A program made the translations under genes and the position numbers. Under the pieces are notes generated by a model that was not told the origin of the DNA, searched no databases, and saw only the letters and a program-made list of their open reading frames with translations. This document shows positions 44,777 through 54,955 of a stretch of DNA of 64,000 bases, piece by piece. The stretch is from Mytilus californianus (Eukaryota; Mollusca; Bivalvia; Mytilida; Mytilidae). Where the stretch lies: assembly GCF_021869535.1 (NCBI RefSeq), contig NW_026262668.1, positions 75,475,558 to 75,539,557 on the forward strand, in the 5' to 3' direction. The stretch's first letter is position 1. Every line of letters begins with the position of its first letter.

Positions 44777-45270
44777 AAAATTAAAACTACTAAGATATCC
44801 TGCACAAGGCACGGGCTTATCTGTCATAGTCCGCGAAAACACAACATTTTATTTAGAATTTAATTATTTAGAATTTCATTGTAAAAATTTAAAACTACTA
44901 AGATATCCTGCACAAGGCACGGGCTTATCTGTCATAGTCCGCGAAAACAATTTATTTAGAATTTTATTGTGAAAAATTAAAACTACTAAATAAGATATCC
45001 TGCACAAGGCACGGGCTTATCTGTCATAGTCCGCGAAAACAATTTATTTAGAATTTTATTGTGAAAAATTAAAACTACTAAGATATCCTGCACAAGGCAC
45101 GGGCTTATCTGTCATAGTCCGCGAAAACAACATTTTATTTAGAATTTAATTATTTAGAATTTCATTGTAAAAATTTAAAACTACTAAGATATCCTGCACA
45201 AGGCACGGGCTTATCTGTCATAGTCCGCGAAAACAATTTATTTAGAACTTATTGTTAAAAAATATTTTCT
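44525..45270. repeat. Eight tandem copies of an 87-108-bp unit
   Basis: CACAAGGCACGGGCTTATCT starts at 44541, 44628, 44715, 44803, 44911, 45003, 45091 and 45197. Spacings are 87, 87, 88, 108, 92, 88 and 106. The longer units carry the extra TTTAATTATTTAGAATTTCA, occurring twice, so a block of about three units was itself duplicated. Confidence 0.92.
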
Positions 45271-45889
45271 TCAAGTTGTACCTGAAAACATGCGCAACAA
45301 TACTATACATGCATTATTTATCCAGTCTATAAAACAGCAATGGGGAACAGTAAAAGAAAAATGCATTAAACACAATACAAATTAACTGCATAAACAATAC
45401 AATATACTTACTTAAACATTAGGAGAAAGCAATTAAAATAGATTATTAACATACATTGGTTGGAACGTATACATGTACCTACCAGTAAAAAAAATATACA
45501 CAATAAAAAGAAAAACGGCATGAACAATATAGAAATGTATACACAATACAAACAAAAAGCATGAACAATTTGAAAAAATATACACAATACAAATAAACAG
45601 CATGAACAATACATAATCATTATACAGTATACTTACCAATGAAACAGAAGAAGAAAGCAGTTAAAAGTAAGTTATAAACATACAATGGTTAAAAAGTTCA
45701 ACACCATTCAAATAAACAGTATCAACAATACAATATACTTACCAATAAAACAGAAGTAAGCAACACAGTAAGTGCAATAAAAATATTATACAATTAAATA
45801 ACACAATAAACTTTTTTAAAACAAGTCATAATTTACCCACTGCTGTAATAATAATGTAATGCATGTATAGTATTAAATACACAATCAGT
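45271..45889. repeat. Degenerate ATGAACAATA / ATACACAATACAAA repeats
   Basis: Phrases such as CATGAACAATA, TATACACAATACAAA and ATATACTTACCAATRAAACA recur irregularly. On the minus strand the latter gives TGTTTTATTGGTAAGTATA, a repeated donor-like sequence. The hydrophobic minus frames (45408-45639) reflect the low complexity and are not called. Confidence 0.5.
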
Positions 45890-46354
45890 TCAGTCCTTCT
45901 TCTTTTTGAAGGTTGTTGTTCTCTCGTTTATCTTTCTTTTACGTTGTCCGATTTTCTTGCCCAATGCTCTCGGCTTTATGACATTCATCCTGCCATCTGT
46001 GGATGTAATTACGCGCTTATCGGGAGGAATGTAGCTCTTGAATCTCTTGGTCAATCTTTCTCTTTCTTGTACGGTTTTATTTACCCATGAAGTTGCTGTC
46101 CGGTCCTCGATCTGTTCACACTTCACATCAAAACAAATGTCGTCATCGGAATGTACTAGTCCTTGGTCACCGAAGATGCTGTCTAGTACGGACTCTCTAT
46201 CTTTTTTGTCTGATTCTGCTTCGGAAAACGTAGATAATAAATCAATTACTTCTGTTGTTTCTAAAAATGATTTTTGTAGGCAACCGTTGGACAATGGATG
46301 GATATTCTGGGAATCGGAAGCATCGATGAACGGGCATAAATTCTCATCTACCAA
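45890..46354 (-). CDS. Unrecognised protein, acidic N-terminus and basic C-terminus
   Basis: 154 residues from ATG at 46354. Upstream in the same frame are 37 more open codons, then a single TAA (46466-46468), then more open frame to about 46530 containing a 10-residue repeat (DAEPVADISD type). The middle has SDDDICFDVKCEQIEDRTAT and VQERERLTKRFKSYIPPDKR, and the end is strongly basic (KKIGQRKRKI...FKKKKD), like a nuclear localisation or nucleic-acid-binding tail. The composition is far more protein-like than the opposite frame. It lies inside the 2.6-kb TIR element downstream of a donor in the right TIR. Function unknown; possibly an element-encoded accessory or DNA-binding protein with one N-terminal stop. 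Confidence 0.5.
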   Translation of the reverse strand: MVDENLCPFIDASDSQNIHPLSNGCLQKSFLETTEVIDLLSTFSEAESDKKDRESVLDSIFGDQGLVHSDDDICFDVKCEQIEDRTATSWVNKTVQERERLTKRFKSYIPPDKRVITSTDGRMNVIKPRALGKKIGQRKRKINERTTTFKKKKD

Positions 46355-46410
46355 GTTGTCTGATCGCGTTGTCGAATTAATATCAAATGCTAAATCGGCA
46401 AATGATGATG

Positions 46411-46516
46411 CATCTGCGTCTGAAATATCGGCTACGGGTTCTGCGTCTCTAACATCGATTACGGGTTATGCGTCACTAATATCGGTTACGGATTCTGCGT
46501 CTGAATTATCGCCAAT
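46411..46516 (-). repeat. 30-bp coding minisatellite
   Basis: About four copies of a 30-bp unit (TCTGCGTCTGAAATATCGGC and variants on +). On the minus strand it encodes a 10-residue acidic repeat in frame with the protein at 45890-46354, apart from one stop codon. Confidence 0.7.
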
Positions 46517-46545
46517 ATCGGCGACGTTTACAACTTATAATATTT

Positions 46546-46751
46546 ACACTAATATTTAATGCGATCTTTATGAACTTACCTGCTTTCTATAAATAATTTT
46601 TAAGTTATAAAATACACTTATAATACAATATTATTTAATTATCAATGTTTAAGTGTCACCAATATGTGCTAATATTAAAATTTCAAGTGTTATTCGGTGT
46701 TTACAAGTCTTATTTGGCTAATAACGGTGTTATTCGGTGATTCGAGGTACC
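46546..46751 (-). repeat. Right TIR with inward splice donor
   Basis: Reverse complement of the left TIR. On the minus strand the CAG|GTAAGT donor falls at 46580/46579, pointing toward the minus-strand frame. Confidence 0.85.
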
Positions 46752-46765
46752 GGATCCCGGAGGGG

Positions 46766-47142
46766 ATGGTCATTTTCAGCATCTGCGTTACCGTGAGCGT
46801 CAAATGAATCTTGATTTTATATCGTTATTCGTAAAATCTTATTTCGTAGCCATATTAGGGTCAAATGGTGTAAAATTTTTTTCGTTATTGTCTATAATGT
46901 CTAGTAAAATGGTGTACTCCGGCCATGACTTCCCTCGGACAGGGGTTCATGATTCACACTCCCTATCCCTTACCTCTATTTCTCTTCCCTTTTACTCTAA
47001 AATTTTCTCCCCCAACTTCTACTTCAACCCCCTTTGCTCCCAGATAGAAAATGGCAAAATGTATTTCCCAGATTATAAACGTATATTTACACTTTTGGTA
47101 TTTAGCTGAATTTTATCTCTGAATGACCTTAGGTCTGCTCCG
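46766..47142. other. Continuation of the target sequence; no gene
   Basis: The sequence resumes after the target duplication. The 101-codon frame at 46804-47109 has no domain or splice context. Confidence 0.4.
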
Positions 47143-47245
47143 AATAACCTTCTGACGTCAAGCAACAATCACTTTTTAATTGTGATGTCAAAGTTTACGG
47201 GAACTTGTGTGATTTTACAGTAATGGCGGTCAAATTTGCATACAA
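47143..47245. repeat. Relative of the TGACGTCA MITE at 24501
   Basis: TTCTGACGTCAAGCAACAAT, CACTTTTTAATTGTGATGTC, TTTACGGGAACTTGTG and CAGTAATGGCGG align with the interior of 24501-24668. The terminal repeats are lost. Confidence 0.75.
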
Positions 47246-47673
47246 GTGTAAATACATTTGTACGTCTATTCATCATCCCCCCCCCCCCTCTTTTCATATT
47301 CTTGTCTTTTCACCCAAATTCATGTTCGCTCCAATTCACGTTCATCCCTTTTACAGTCTGTTTGTATCCTTCCTTTAATCTAAATTATGCTTTTGTTAGT
47401 ATAGTTCTATAACACAATAAAATAAAGATATATTAAGTTTATTTTTATTGTTTAAAAATAAAGTGACTCACACGAGATCAAAGGGTTTTTCTATTTATAA
47501 TCCTCATAAGATTTACTTTGTACCAAATTATTAACTTGTATTTTCACTTCAGACCAGGTTTACTAACAGACATGCACATGATACCCCCTTTCCTCGCTTC
47601 CTGATCCCTCATTCCCATGTTTCCTTACCCCTGTCCACCCGCTCAAGGGGTTCGATTGTTTCGTTTGATTTTT
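47246..47673. other. Poly-C tract and C-rich DNA; no gene
   Basis: A C-run at about 47277-47287 and pyrimidine-rich stretches near 47580-47640. Nothing else is recognised. Confidence 0.4.
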
Positions 47674-48228
47674 AGCTCACCTGGCCCAAAGGGCCAAGTG
47701 AGCTTTTCTCATCACTTGGCGTCTGTCGTCCGTCGTCGTTAGCTTTTTACAAAAATCTTCTCCTCTGAAACCACTGGGCCAAATTTAACCAAACTTGGCC
47801 ACAATCATCATTAGGGTATCTAGTTTAAAAAATGTGTCCGATGACCCCGCCAACCAACCAAAATGGCCTTCTTGGCTAAAAATAGAACATAGGGGTAAAA
47901 TGTAGATTTTGGCTTATATCTCTGAAACCAACACATTTAGAGTAAATCTGACATAGGGTAAAACTGATTATCAGGTCAAGATCTATCTGCCCTGAAATTT
48001 TCAGACAAATCTGACAACCTGTTGTTGGGTTGCTGCCCCTGAATTGGTAATTTTAAGGACATTTTGCAGTTTTTGGTTATTATCTTGAATATTATTATAG
48101 ATAGAGATAAACTGAAAACAGCAATAATGTTCAGCAAAGTAAGATTTACAAATAAGTTGTCATGACCAAAATTGTCAGTCGACCCCTTTAGGAGTTATTG
48201 CCCTTAATAGTCAATTTTTAACAATTTT
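47674..48228 (+). mobile_element. AGCTCACCTGGCCC element, 5' portion
   Basis: Starts with the hairpin AGCTCACCTGGCCC...GTGAGCT (47674-47704), then GTCTGTCGTCCGTCGTCGTT. The body contains AAAATCTTCTCCTCTGAAAC, CACTGGGCCAAATTTAACCA and CCTGTTGTTGGGTTGCTGCC. I recognise this as an abundant bivalve interspersed repeat. It ends abruptly where the next element starts (48229), so it is probably interrupted or truncated by it. Confidence 0.75.
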
Positions 48229-48630
48229 TATACGACCGCAAAAAAATTTTTGTGGTCGTATATTGGTATGACGTTGGCTTCGTCGTCCGAAGACACATTA
48301 GTTTTCGCACTCTCACTTTAGTTTAAGTGAATGGATCTCCATAAGGTTCAATACCACAAAAGGAAGGTGGGGATTGATTTTGGGGGTAATGGTACCAACA
48401 GTTAAGGAATAAGGGGCCAAAAGGGGCCAAAAATAAGCATTTTTGTAACTTCCAGACATAACTTGTGTGTTAGTGTATGGATCTCTCTGACATTGTACCA
48501 CAAGGTTCCATATCACAAAGGGAATGATGGGATTGATTTTGGGGGTAATTGCCTCAAAATTTTAGGAATTAGGAGCCAAAAAAGGGACAAAAAACAAGCA
48601 TTTTTATATGGACAAATACTTTAGTACAAA

Positions 48631-48813
48631 ACATAATTTAAAGCAGTGTAAGGGAGATAAATCAAATTCATCATTAGAATTACCTCCCTTACACTGCTTT
48701 TAAATTATGTATAAAGTAATGGTTAATGAACAATTAAGACAATTTAAAACAGTGTAAGGGAGGTAATCCACGTACAACGTTTTGATTACTTCCCTTACAC
48801 TGCTTTTAAATTA
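48631..48813. repeat. Two consecutive hairpins with the same stem
   Basis: AATTTAAAGCAGTGTAAGGG (48636 on) pairs with CCCTTACACTGCTTTTAAAT (48686 on). A second pair with nearly the same stem sits at 48741-48765 and 48785-48812. Arms are about 25 bp, with loops of about 25 and 20 nt. Confidence 0.9.
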
Positions 48814-49259
48814 TGTTTAATGAAATGCATATTTATAAAGGAAGACCAGTAAAAATATCTGCAAATGTTGCATCTTTTTTTTTTACAAAAAAATCCATAT
48901 GAAAGATTTGACACCATTTTTTAAATTCTATTATAAATTAGATTAAGATAGCACTATGGTAAATTTAAATTGGTAATTATGGTTGCAAATTCCATTGGAA
49001 ATTTGAATTGAGATTATGACCATATCTTGAGGGAAAGAATTTATTGGGGGAAAAGGCGAGGGGGGGGGGGGGGGGGGGGGGTGAGGGGTAAAAAGAAATT
49101 GTGGGGGGTCAATTTTTTCATTTCAGATTTCAGAAATTAAAAAGAATTATTCTTCAAATATTATTTTTTTTCAAATTTCAAATATTGAAAAATTTCAAGA
49201 AGTAATCTTTAATTGCACAGTATGGCGCATTAGATTTGTAAAATCTTTGACCACATTTA

Positions 49260-51970
49260 TTTATTTGTTATGCCAAATCTGACTGTGTATTTAGATTTTT
49301 AATTTTGGGGTCCAGTTTTCAAATTGGTCTACATTAAGGTCCAAAGGGTCCAAAATTAAACTTAGTTTGATTTAAACAAAAATTGAATTCTTGGGGTTCT
49401 TTGATATGCTCAATCTAAACATGTATTTAGATTTTTGATTTCGGGCCCAGTTTTCAAGTTGGTCCAAATTGGGGTCCAAAATTAAACTTTGTTTGATTTC
49501 AACATAAATTGAATATATGGGGTTCTTTGATATGCTGAATCTAACCATGTATTTGGATTTTTTATTTGTGGGCCCCGCTATCAAATTGGTTCATATTGAG
49601 GTCAAAAGGGTCCAAAATTAGTTTTATTTCATCAAAAATTGAATTATTGGGGTTCTTTGAAAGGGCAAATCTAACCGCGTATTTAGATTTTTAATTTAGG
49701 GTCCAGTTTTCAAATTGGTCTACATTATGGTCCAAAGGGTCCAAAATTAAACTTAGTTTGATTTTAACAAAAATTGAATATATGGGGTTCTTTGATATGC
49801 TGAATCTAAACATGTATTTAGATTTTTGATTTCAGGCCCAGCTTTCAAGTTGGTCCAAATTGGGGTCCAAAATTAAACTTTGTTTGATTTCAACAAAAAT
49901 TGAATATATGGGGTTCTTTGATATGCTGAATCTAACCATGTATTTTGATTTTTTATTAGTGGGCCCGCTATCAAATTGGTTCATATTGAGGTCAAAAGGG
50001 TCCAAAATTAAACTTTGTTTTATTTCATCAAAAATTGAATTATTGGGGTTCTTTGATATGCCAAATCTAACCGTGTATTAAGATTTTTAATTTTGGGTCC
50101 AGTTTTTTAAATTGGTCTACATTAAGGTCCAAAGGGTCCAAAATTAAACTTAGTTTGATTTTAACAAAAATTGAATTCTTGGGGTTCTTTGATATGCTGA
50201 GTCTAAACATGTGTTTAGGTTTTTTATTTTGGGCCCAGTTTTCAAGTTGGTCCAAATTGGGGACCAAAATTAAACTTTGTTTGATTTCAACAAAAATTGA
50301 ATATATGGGGTTCTTTGATATGCTGAATCTAACCATGTATTTAGATTTTTGGGCCCCGTTATCAAATTGGTCCACATTGAGGTCAAAAGGGTCCAAAATT
50401 AAACTTTATTTTATTTCATCAAAAATTGAATTATTGGGGTTCTTTGATATGCCAAATCTAACCGTGTATATAGATTTTTAATTTTGGGTCCAGTTTTTGT
50501 CGAGCCTGCGACTTTTGTCGCAGAAAGCTCGACATAGGGATAGCGAGGCGGCGGCGGCGGCGTTAGCTAACTTCTTAAAAGCTTTATATTTTAGAAGATG
50601 GAAGACCTGGATGCTTCATACTTTGTATATGGATGCCTCATGTTACGAAGTTTCCGTCAGTCACATGTCCAATGTCCTTGACCTCATTTTCATGGTTCAG
50701 TGACTACTTGAAAAAAAAGTTCAGATTTTTTGTAATGTTAAATTCTCTCTTATTATAAGTAATAGGATAACTATATTTGGTATGTGCGTACCTTGCAAGG
50801 TCCTCATGCCCGTCAGACAGTTTTCACTTGACCTCGACCTCATTTCATGGATCAGTGAACAAGGTTAAGTTTTCGTGGTCAAGTCCATATCTCAGATAGT
50901 ATAAGCAATAGGTCTAGTATATTCGGCGTATGGAAGGACTGTAAGGTGTACATGTCCAACTGGCAGGTGTCATCTGACCTTGACCTCATTTTCATGGTTC
51001 AGTGGTTATAGTTAAGTTTTTGTGTTTTGGTCTGTTTTTCTTATACTGTATGCAATAGGTCTACTATATTTGGTGTATGGAATGATTGTAAGGTGTACAT
51101 GTCTAGCTGGCAGGTGTCATCTGACCTTGACCTCATTTTCATGGTTCAGTGGTCAAAGTTAAGTTTTTGAGTTTTGGTCTTTCTTTCTAATACTGCATGC
51201 AATAGGTCAGCTATATTTGGTGTATGGAATGATTGTAAGGTGTACATGTCTAGCTGGCAGGTGTCATCTTACCTTGACCTCATTTTCATGGTTCAGTGGT
51301 CAAAGTTAAGTTTTTGAGTTTTGGTCTTTTTTTCTAATACTATATACAATAGTTCAACTATATTTGGTGTATGGAAATATTTTATGATCTATATGTCAGT
51401 CACGCAGGTTTTATTTGACCTTGACCTCATTTTCAAGGTTCATTGCTCAGTGTTAAGTTTTTGTGTTTTTGTCTGTTTTTCTTAAACTATATAGGTCAAC
51501 TATATTTGTTGTATGGAAGAATTGTTAGCTGTACATGCTTGCCTAGCATGGTTCATCTGACCTTGACCTTATTTTCATGGTTCATTGGTCAATGTTTAGT
51601 TTACTTGGTTAATGTTAAGTTTATGTGACAGTTGTAATAAAGCTTTATATTTAGGACTATCAACATAATATCAATGATTAGTAAAGAAGGCGAGATATTT
51701 CAGCGTGTGCACTCTTGTTTAAATTGGTCTACATTATGGTCCAAAGGGTCCAAAATTAAACTTAGTTTGATTATAACAAAAATTGAATTCTTTGGGTTCT
51801 TTGATATGCTGAATCTAAACATGTGTTTAGATTTTTGATTATGGGCCCAGTTTTCAAGTTGGTCCAAATTGGGGTCCAAAATTAAACTTTGTTTGATTTC
51901 AACAAAAATTGAATATATGGGTTTCTTTGATATGCTGAATCTAACCATGTATTTAGATTTTGGATACTGG
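49260..51970. repeat. Tandem core: 130-bp units in an A-B-C higher-order pattern
   Basis: Unit starts (CAAATTGGTC / CAAGTTGGTCC / CAAATTGGTTC) fall near 49318, 49452, 49580, 49708, 49846, 49971, 50107, 50241, 50362, 50494/51718 and 51857. Three variants alternate: A (CTACATTAAGG), B (CCAAATTGGGG) and C (CATATTGAGG), so a block of about 392 bp is repeated three times and partly a fourth. Frames of the form FSISKNPIYSIFVEIKQSL on the minus strand only read the unit. Confidence 0.9.
50499..51717 (+). mobile_element. Pearl/Helentron-like tandem-core element, nested copy
   Basis: The head is the hairpin GTCGAGCCTGCGAC...GCTCGAC (50499-50533), then GGCGGCGGCGGCGGCG (50550-50565) and about five 145-bp units (TTTGGTGTATGGAATGATTG type; GACCTTGACCTCATTTTCAT in each). 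The tail is GGCGAGATATTTCAGCGTGT GCACTCTTG ending near 51717. It interrupts an A unit of the surrounding 130-bp array: CCAGTTTTT before and TTTAAATTGG after, i.e. insertion within a T-run. It is homologous to 40278-42483. Confidence 0.88.
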
Positions 51971-52174
51971 ACCATAATAGGTGAATGTCCAATTTAAAAT
52001 TTTAAGTTCTTAGACCACATTCATTCTGTGTCAGAAACCTATGCTGTGTCAAATATTTAATCACAATCCAAATTCAGAGCTGTATCAAACTTGAATGTTG
52101 TGTCCATACTTGCCCCAACTGTTCAGGGTTCGACCTCTGCGGTCGTATCAAGCTGCGCCCAGCGGAGCATTTTA

Positions 52175-52560
52175 TTACTGTTCTAGAACTACATGAACTA
52201 TGCCCCTTTACAAATGGAAAAATTGCTAAATTTTTCTTTTCATTCTCTAACTTTAGTTTGCCTCATCCAAATGTTATGAAACTTATGCACATTACAACAA
52301 AACTCAGATCAAGTAAAAAGTTGGGTAGTGTCACTCTTACCGTTCTTTAGTTACATGTATGTTCCTTTATAACTTTATATGCAAGCGGGGGCATCATCTG
52401 TGTGTCCATGGACACATTCCCCATTTATTTAAAATATGAATTAGATTGTGCTTTTAAATGTCAATCATGGTTGATTTTCTGACAGAATTACTCTGACATT
52501 TAATTTCAGGCTTCAAGTACATGTTAGAGGAAGGAGTGATTTGTTGTGAAAGTTCCTGGA
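52175..52560. other. Tail sequence of a mussel repeat, otherwise nothing
   Basis: GCAAGCGGGGGCATCATCTG and TCCATGGACACATTCCCCAT (about 52383-52430) resemble the terminal sequence of a common mussel repeat. This may be the remaining part of the element interrupted at 48228. No gene. Confidence 0.4.
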
Positions 52561-52885
52561 ATGTTCAACTTTACTTGGAAACTATTGGCACAGTACTGAC
52601 AGAATTTACAGGAGAAGCCAGTATCATCTTGTCTTGCAATTGGGAACTATATGTAAAGTGCTGAAACTTAAGAACAACTAACATTAGAAGCCAAGATCAA
52701 CAATACTTGGAACTACATGTATAATCAAAGTACTGTCAGAATCCATATGAGAGAACCCAAGATCATCTACACTTGGAGTCTATATGCAATGTGTTGTCAG
52801 AATCCACTTAGAAACCAAGATCAACTATAATTTGGAACTATATGCTTTAGTGCTGTCAAAATCCATAAAAAATCCAAGATCAAAA
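52560..52885. repeat. Degenerate repeat of about 60 bp, 5 copies
   Basis: CCAAGATCA recurs at 52691, 52757, 52815 and 52873, alternating with TTGGAACTA.ATG and GTRCTGTCAGAATCCA. Periods are 66, 58 and 58 bp. Confidence 0.7.
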
Positions 52886-53825
52886 GGACCTACTTTACCT
52901 ACCTGTCCCAATGATGAATACAGATTATTGAGTTTATAAAAACACTGAAGATTAATATTGATATAAAAATAATGAAAATATAGAACTGATCAGCTAATGA
53001 TTGTACATGTACATGATGTATACATGTCAACAAATACTAGTATATTGAAATTAACAATGCTAATAAATGTTTTATAAATTTGATCTCCTAGACATTTGAG
53101 GAATAAAAATAAAGAAATGTTTCAAAAAATGTGAATTTTAATAGAGCTGAATTATTTTTTTTGCTGTCTGTAGTGAATTTTGCTGCAAACCCAATTCATG
53201 ATAATATATGCAAACTGCAATATATGCAGTTGTCTTTGATACAGAAGGTAGCTATGAGATTTGTAAATTTTGGAAATCATAATACCAAGTGGCAGTTGTG
53301 GTAAATGCACATGCCTTTGCCTCATCTTTTACCTCACCAACCCCTGACCTAAATGGCCACTTGAATTATTTTACATCATTTGGCATTTGTTTTCCATCCA
53401 TATGCTATACAGTTTCTATTTCAAAAGTTATATTTTCTGGATAAAAGGAGAAATAGAATACAGTTTTGTTCAATGAGACAGCAACCAAACAAAAAAACAA
53501 AAAAAATATATATTGTCTGGGAAAACTTGTGTCTCACTATTAACTGACAACATTCTTACCTACTGCATGTACTGTATTTTCAGAAATTATTGTGTGCATT
53601 TATTATTGCAATTTTTGATGAATGGACTAAATTGCAAGTTTAATTATTGCGATTACAAAAAAAATCTGCATAAAGATCTATAATTCAGTTTTCAGAATGC
53701 AAGTTCTCATTATTGTGATATTCACCCTGTCACATTATTTGCATTAATAAAAACCTCACAATAATTTCTAAATTTACAGTATCACAATGATGTTTTGTAA
53801 ATTTAGATATGCACTTAAATTGATA
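52886..53825. other. AT-rich DNA, nothing recognised
   Basis: AATAAAAATAAAG near 53103 could be a polyadenylation signal of an unseen transcript, but no exon is supported. Confidence 0.35.
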
Positions 53826-54160
53826 CAGATTGCTACAAAGATCTCAACCTCATTTCATGGATCAGTGATCAAGGTTAAAGTTACCTGATTAGGGTTGTTT
53901 ATCAGATACTGTTAGCAATAGGTCATTTGTCAATGTCATGTTTTTTACTGTTTTTTCTAATACTAAAAGTACATGTAGTAGATAAACTATATGTATGCAA
54001 TGATTCACAAATGTAAGGAGTACATGGCTGTCTGGCAGCTGTCATTGACCACATTTGCAAGGTTCATTGGTCAATGGTAAGTCCTCTTTTAACATGCTAC
54101 ACTGTGTAATCAATAGGTTATTATGATTATAATTGGTGTATGGTATGATTATTAAATGTA
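53826..54160. repeat. Decayed 145-bp tandem-core units
   Basis: CAACCTCATTTCATGGATCA, GTTAGCAATAGGTCA and TGTCTGGCAGCTGTCA are diverged versions of the units at 40278 and 50499. No head hairpin or tail is visible. Confidence 0.6.
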
Positions 54161-54164
54161 TATA

Positions 54165-54330
54165 ATGAAATATTAAGTAAAAAGATGTGATATGATTGTA
54201 AATGAGACACTCCACAAGAGACCAAATAACACAGAAACAAACAACTAAATGTCACCATACGACCTTCAACAATGAGTACAACCTATACTGCATAGTTGAG
54301 ACTTGGGTATAAAAGGCCTCCAAATGACAA
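54165..54330 (-). repeat. Family R1 copy
   Basis: On the minus strand: ATACCCAAGTCTCAACTATG, GAAGGTCGTATGGTGACATT, TTTGGTCTCTTGTGGAGTGT and CTCATTTACAATCATATCAC. It is nearly full length. Confidence 0.75.
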
Positions 54331-54890
54331 ATGTACAATTTAAAACAATTCAAATGAGAAAACTAGCGGCATGATTTATGTACAAAATAATGAATGAAAA
54401 ACAAATATGCTTGTCTTGCAGGGTCTATTTGAACTTCGTATATTTAAGGTGATAGGACGTGCCGCTGGAATAGGTCACCTTTTCAAGCTTGAAAATATGT
54501 GAATAGGTCGGGAAAACTATCAAAAATATATGATAAGGTCAATAAAGTTTTCATAACTTCTTCGTCTATCATCTTCCTTGGTGTTCCCGGGTGTGATTTT
54601 ATCAACCAATTTTTTCTTTAACACTTTGGTATTCTAGTCTTACATTAAACTACATGAAACCCAAGCATTATAGGGAAAAGGTTACATTTTACCTACGCAA
54701 TATATGAAAAGTTATGCATTTTTGAAATATAAATTACATGAAAAAGGTGGGCCCCAGCGGCACCACCTATCAATTAAGTATTGAAGTGCCCCCTCCCCCA
54801 CGAGGTATTTATACATCCAGCTGTATGAACACCCTGTCATAGCAAGGGATTATCTGTCAGATTAGGGAAGTCATATTTCTATATCCTACG
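54331..54890. other. No gene or repeat recognised
   Basis: Ordinary AT-rich sequence with no feature that I can support. Confidence 0.35.
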
Positions 54891-54894
54891 ATAT

Positions 54895-54955
54895 GAAAAT
54901 AAGGAGATGTGGTATGATTGCCAATGAGACAACTATCCACCAAGTTCAAATTTAA
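54895..54955 (-). repeat. Family R1 fragment
   Basis: AATAAGGAGATGTGGTATGA and TTGCCAATGAGACAACTATC are the 3' part of the repeat, read on the minus strand. Confidence 0.75.

Larger units (their letters stand above)
44133..46751. mobile_element. 2.6-kb element with 206-bp terminal inverted repeats and 12-14-bp target duplication
   Basis: The left TIR (44133-44338) and right TIR (46546-46751) are reverse complements over about 206 bp, starting GGTA.C.CGAATCACC and continuing through ATAACACCGTTATT, AATATTAGCACATATTGGTG and AGAAAGCAGGTAAGTTCATA. GGATCCCGGAGGGG borders it on both sides (44121-44134 and 46752-46765). Each TIR carries CAG|GTAAGT reading inward. Inside are a + frame opening at 44498 within an 87-bp repeat array and a minus frame at 46354-45890. 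Long TIRs recall Mutator-like elements, but the duplication is longer than usual and no transposase is recognised. Confidence 0.88.
48229..52174 (+). mobile_element. TACGACCGCA element, 3.9 kb with tandem core and nested insertion
   Basis: The head is the hairpin TATACGACCGCA...TGTGGTCGTATA (48229-48262), followed by GGCTTCGTCGTCCGAAGACA. The end is TGCGGTCGTATCAAGC TGCG at about 52139-52160 and GCGGAGCATTTTA. TACGACCGCA at the head and TGCGGTCGTA at the end are exact 10-bp subterminal inverted repeats. The body includes two hairpins (48631-48813), a 22-G run (49060-49081) and a 130-bp tandem core (49260-51970), which is interrupted by another element at 50499-51717. No protein is encoded. 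Confidence 0.75.

Noticed and set aside
45408-45639. Two hydrophobic minus frames as membrane proteins
   Set aside because: They translate low-complexity ATACACAATACAAA-type repeats.
46038-46559. 173-codon + frame opposite the minus frame at 45890-46354
   Set aside because: Ser-rich antisense of the acidic repeat; the minus frame has more protein-like composition and lies after a suitable TIR splice donor.
49372-51975. Minus and plus frames of the type FSISKNPIYSIFVEIKQSL as genes
   Set aside because: They read the 130-bp tandem unit, recur with its period and break at each indel.
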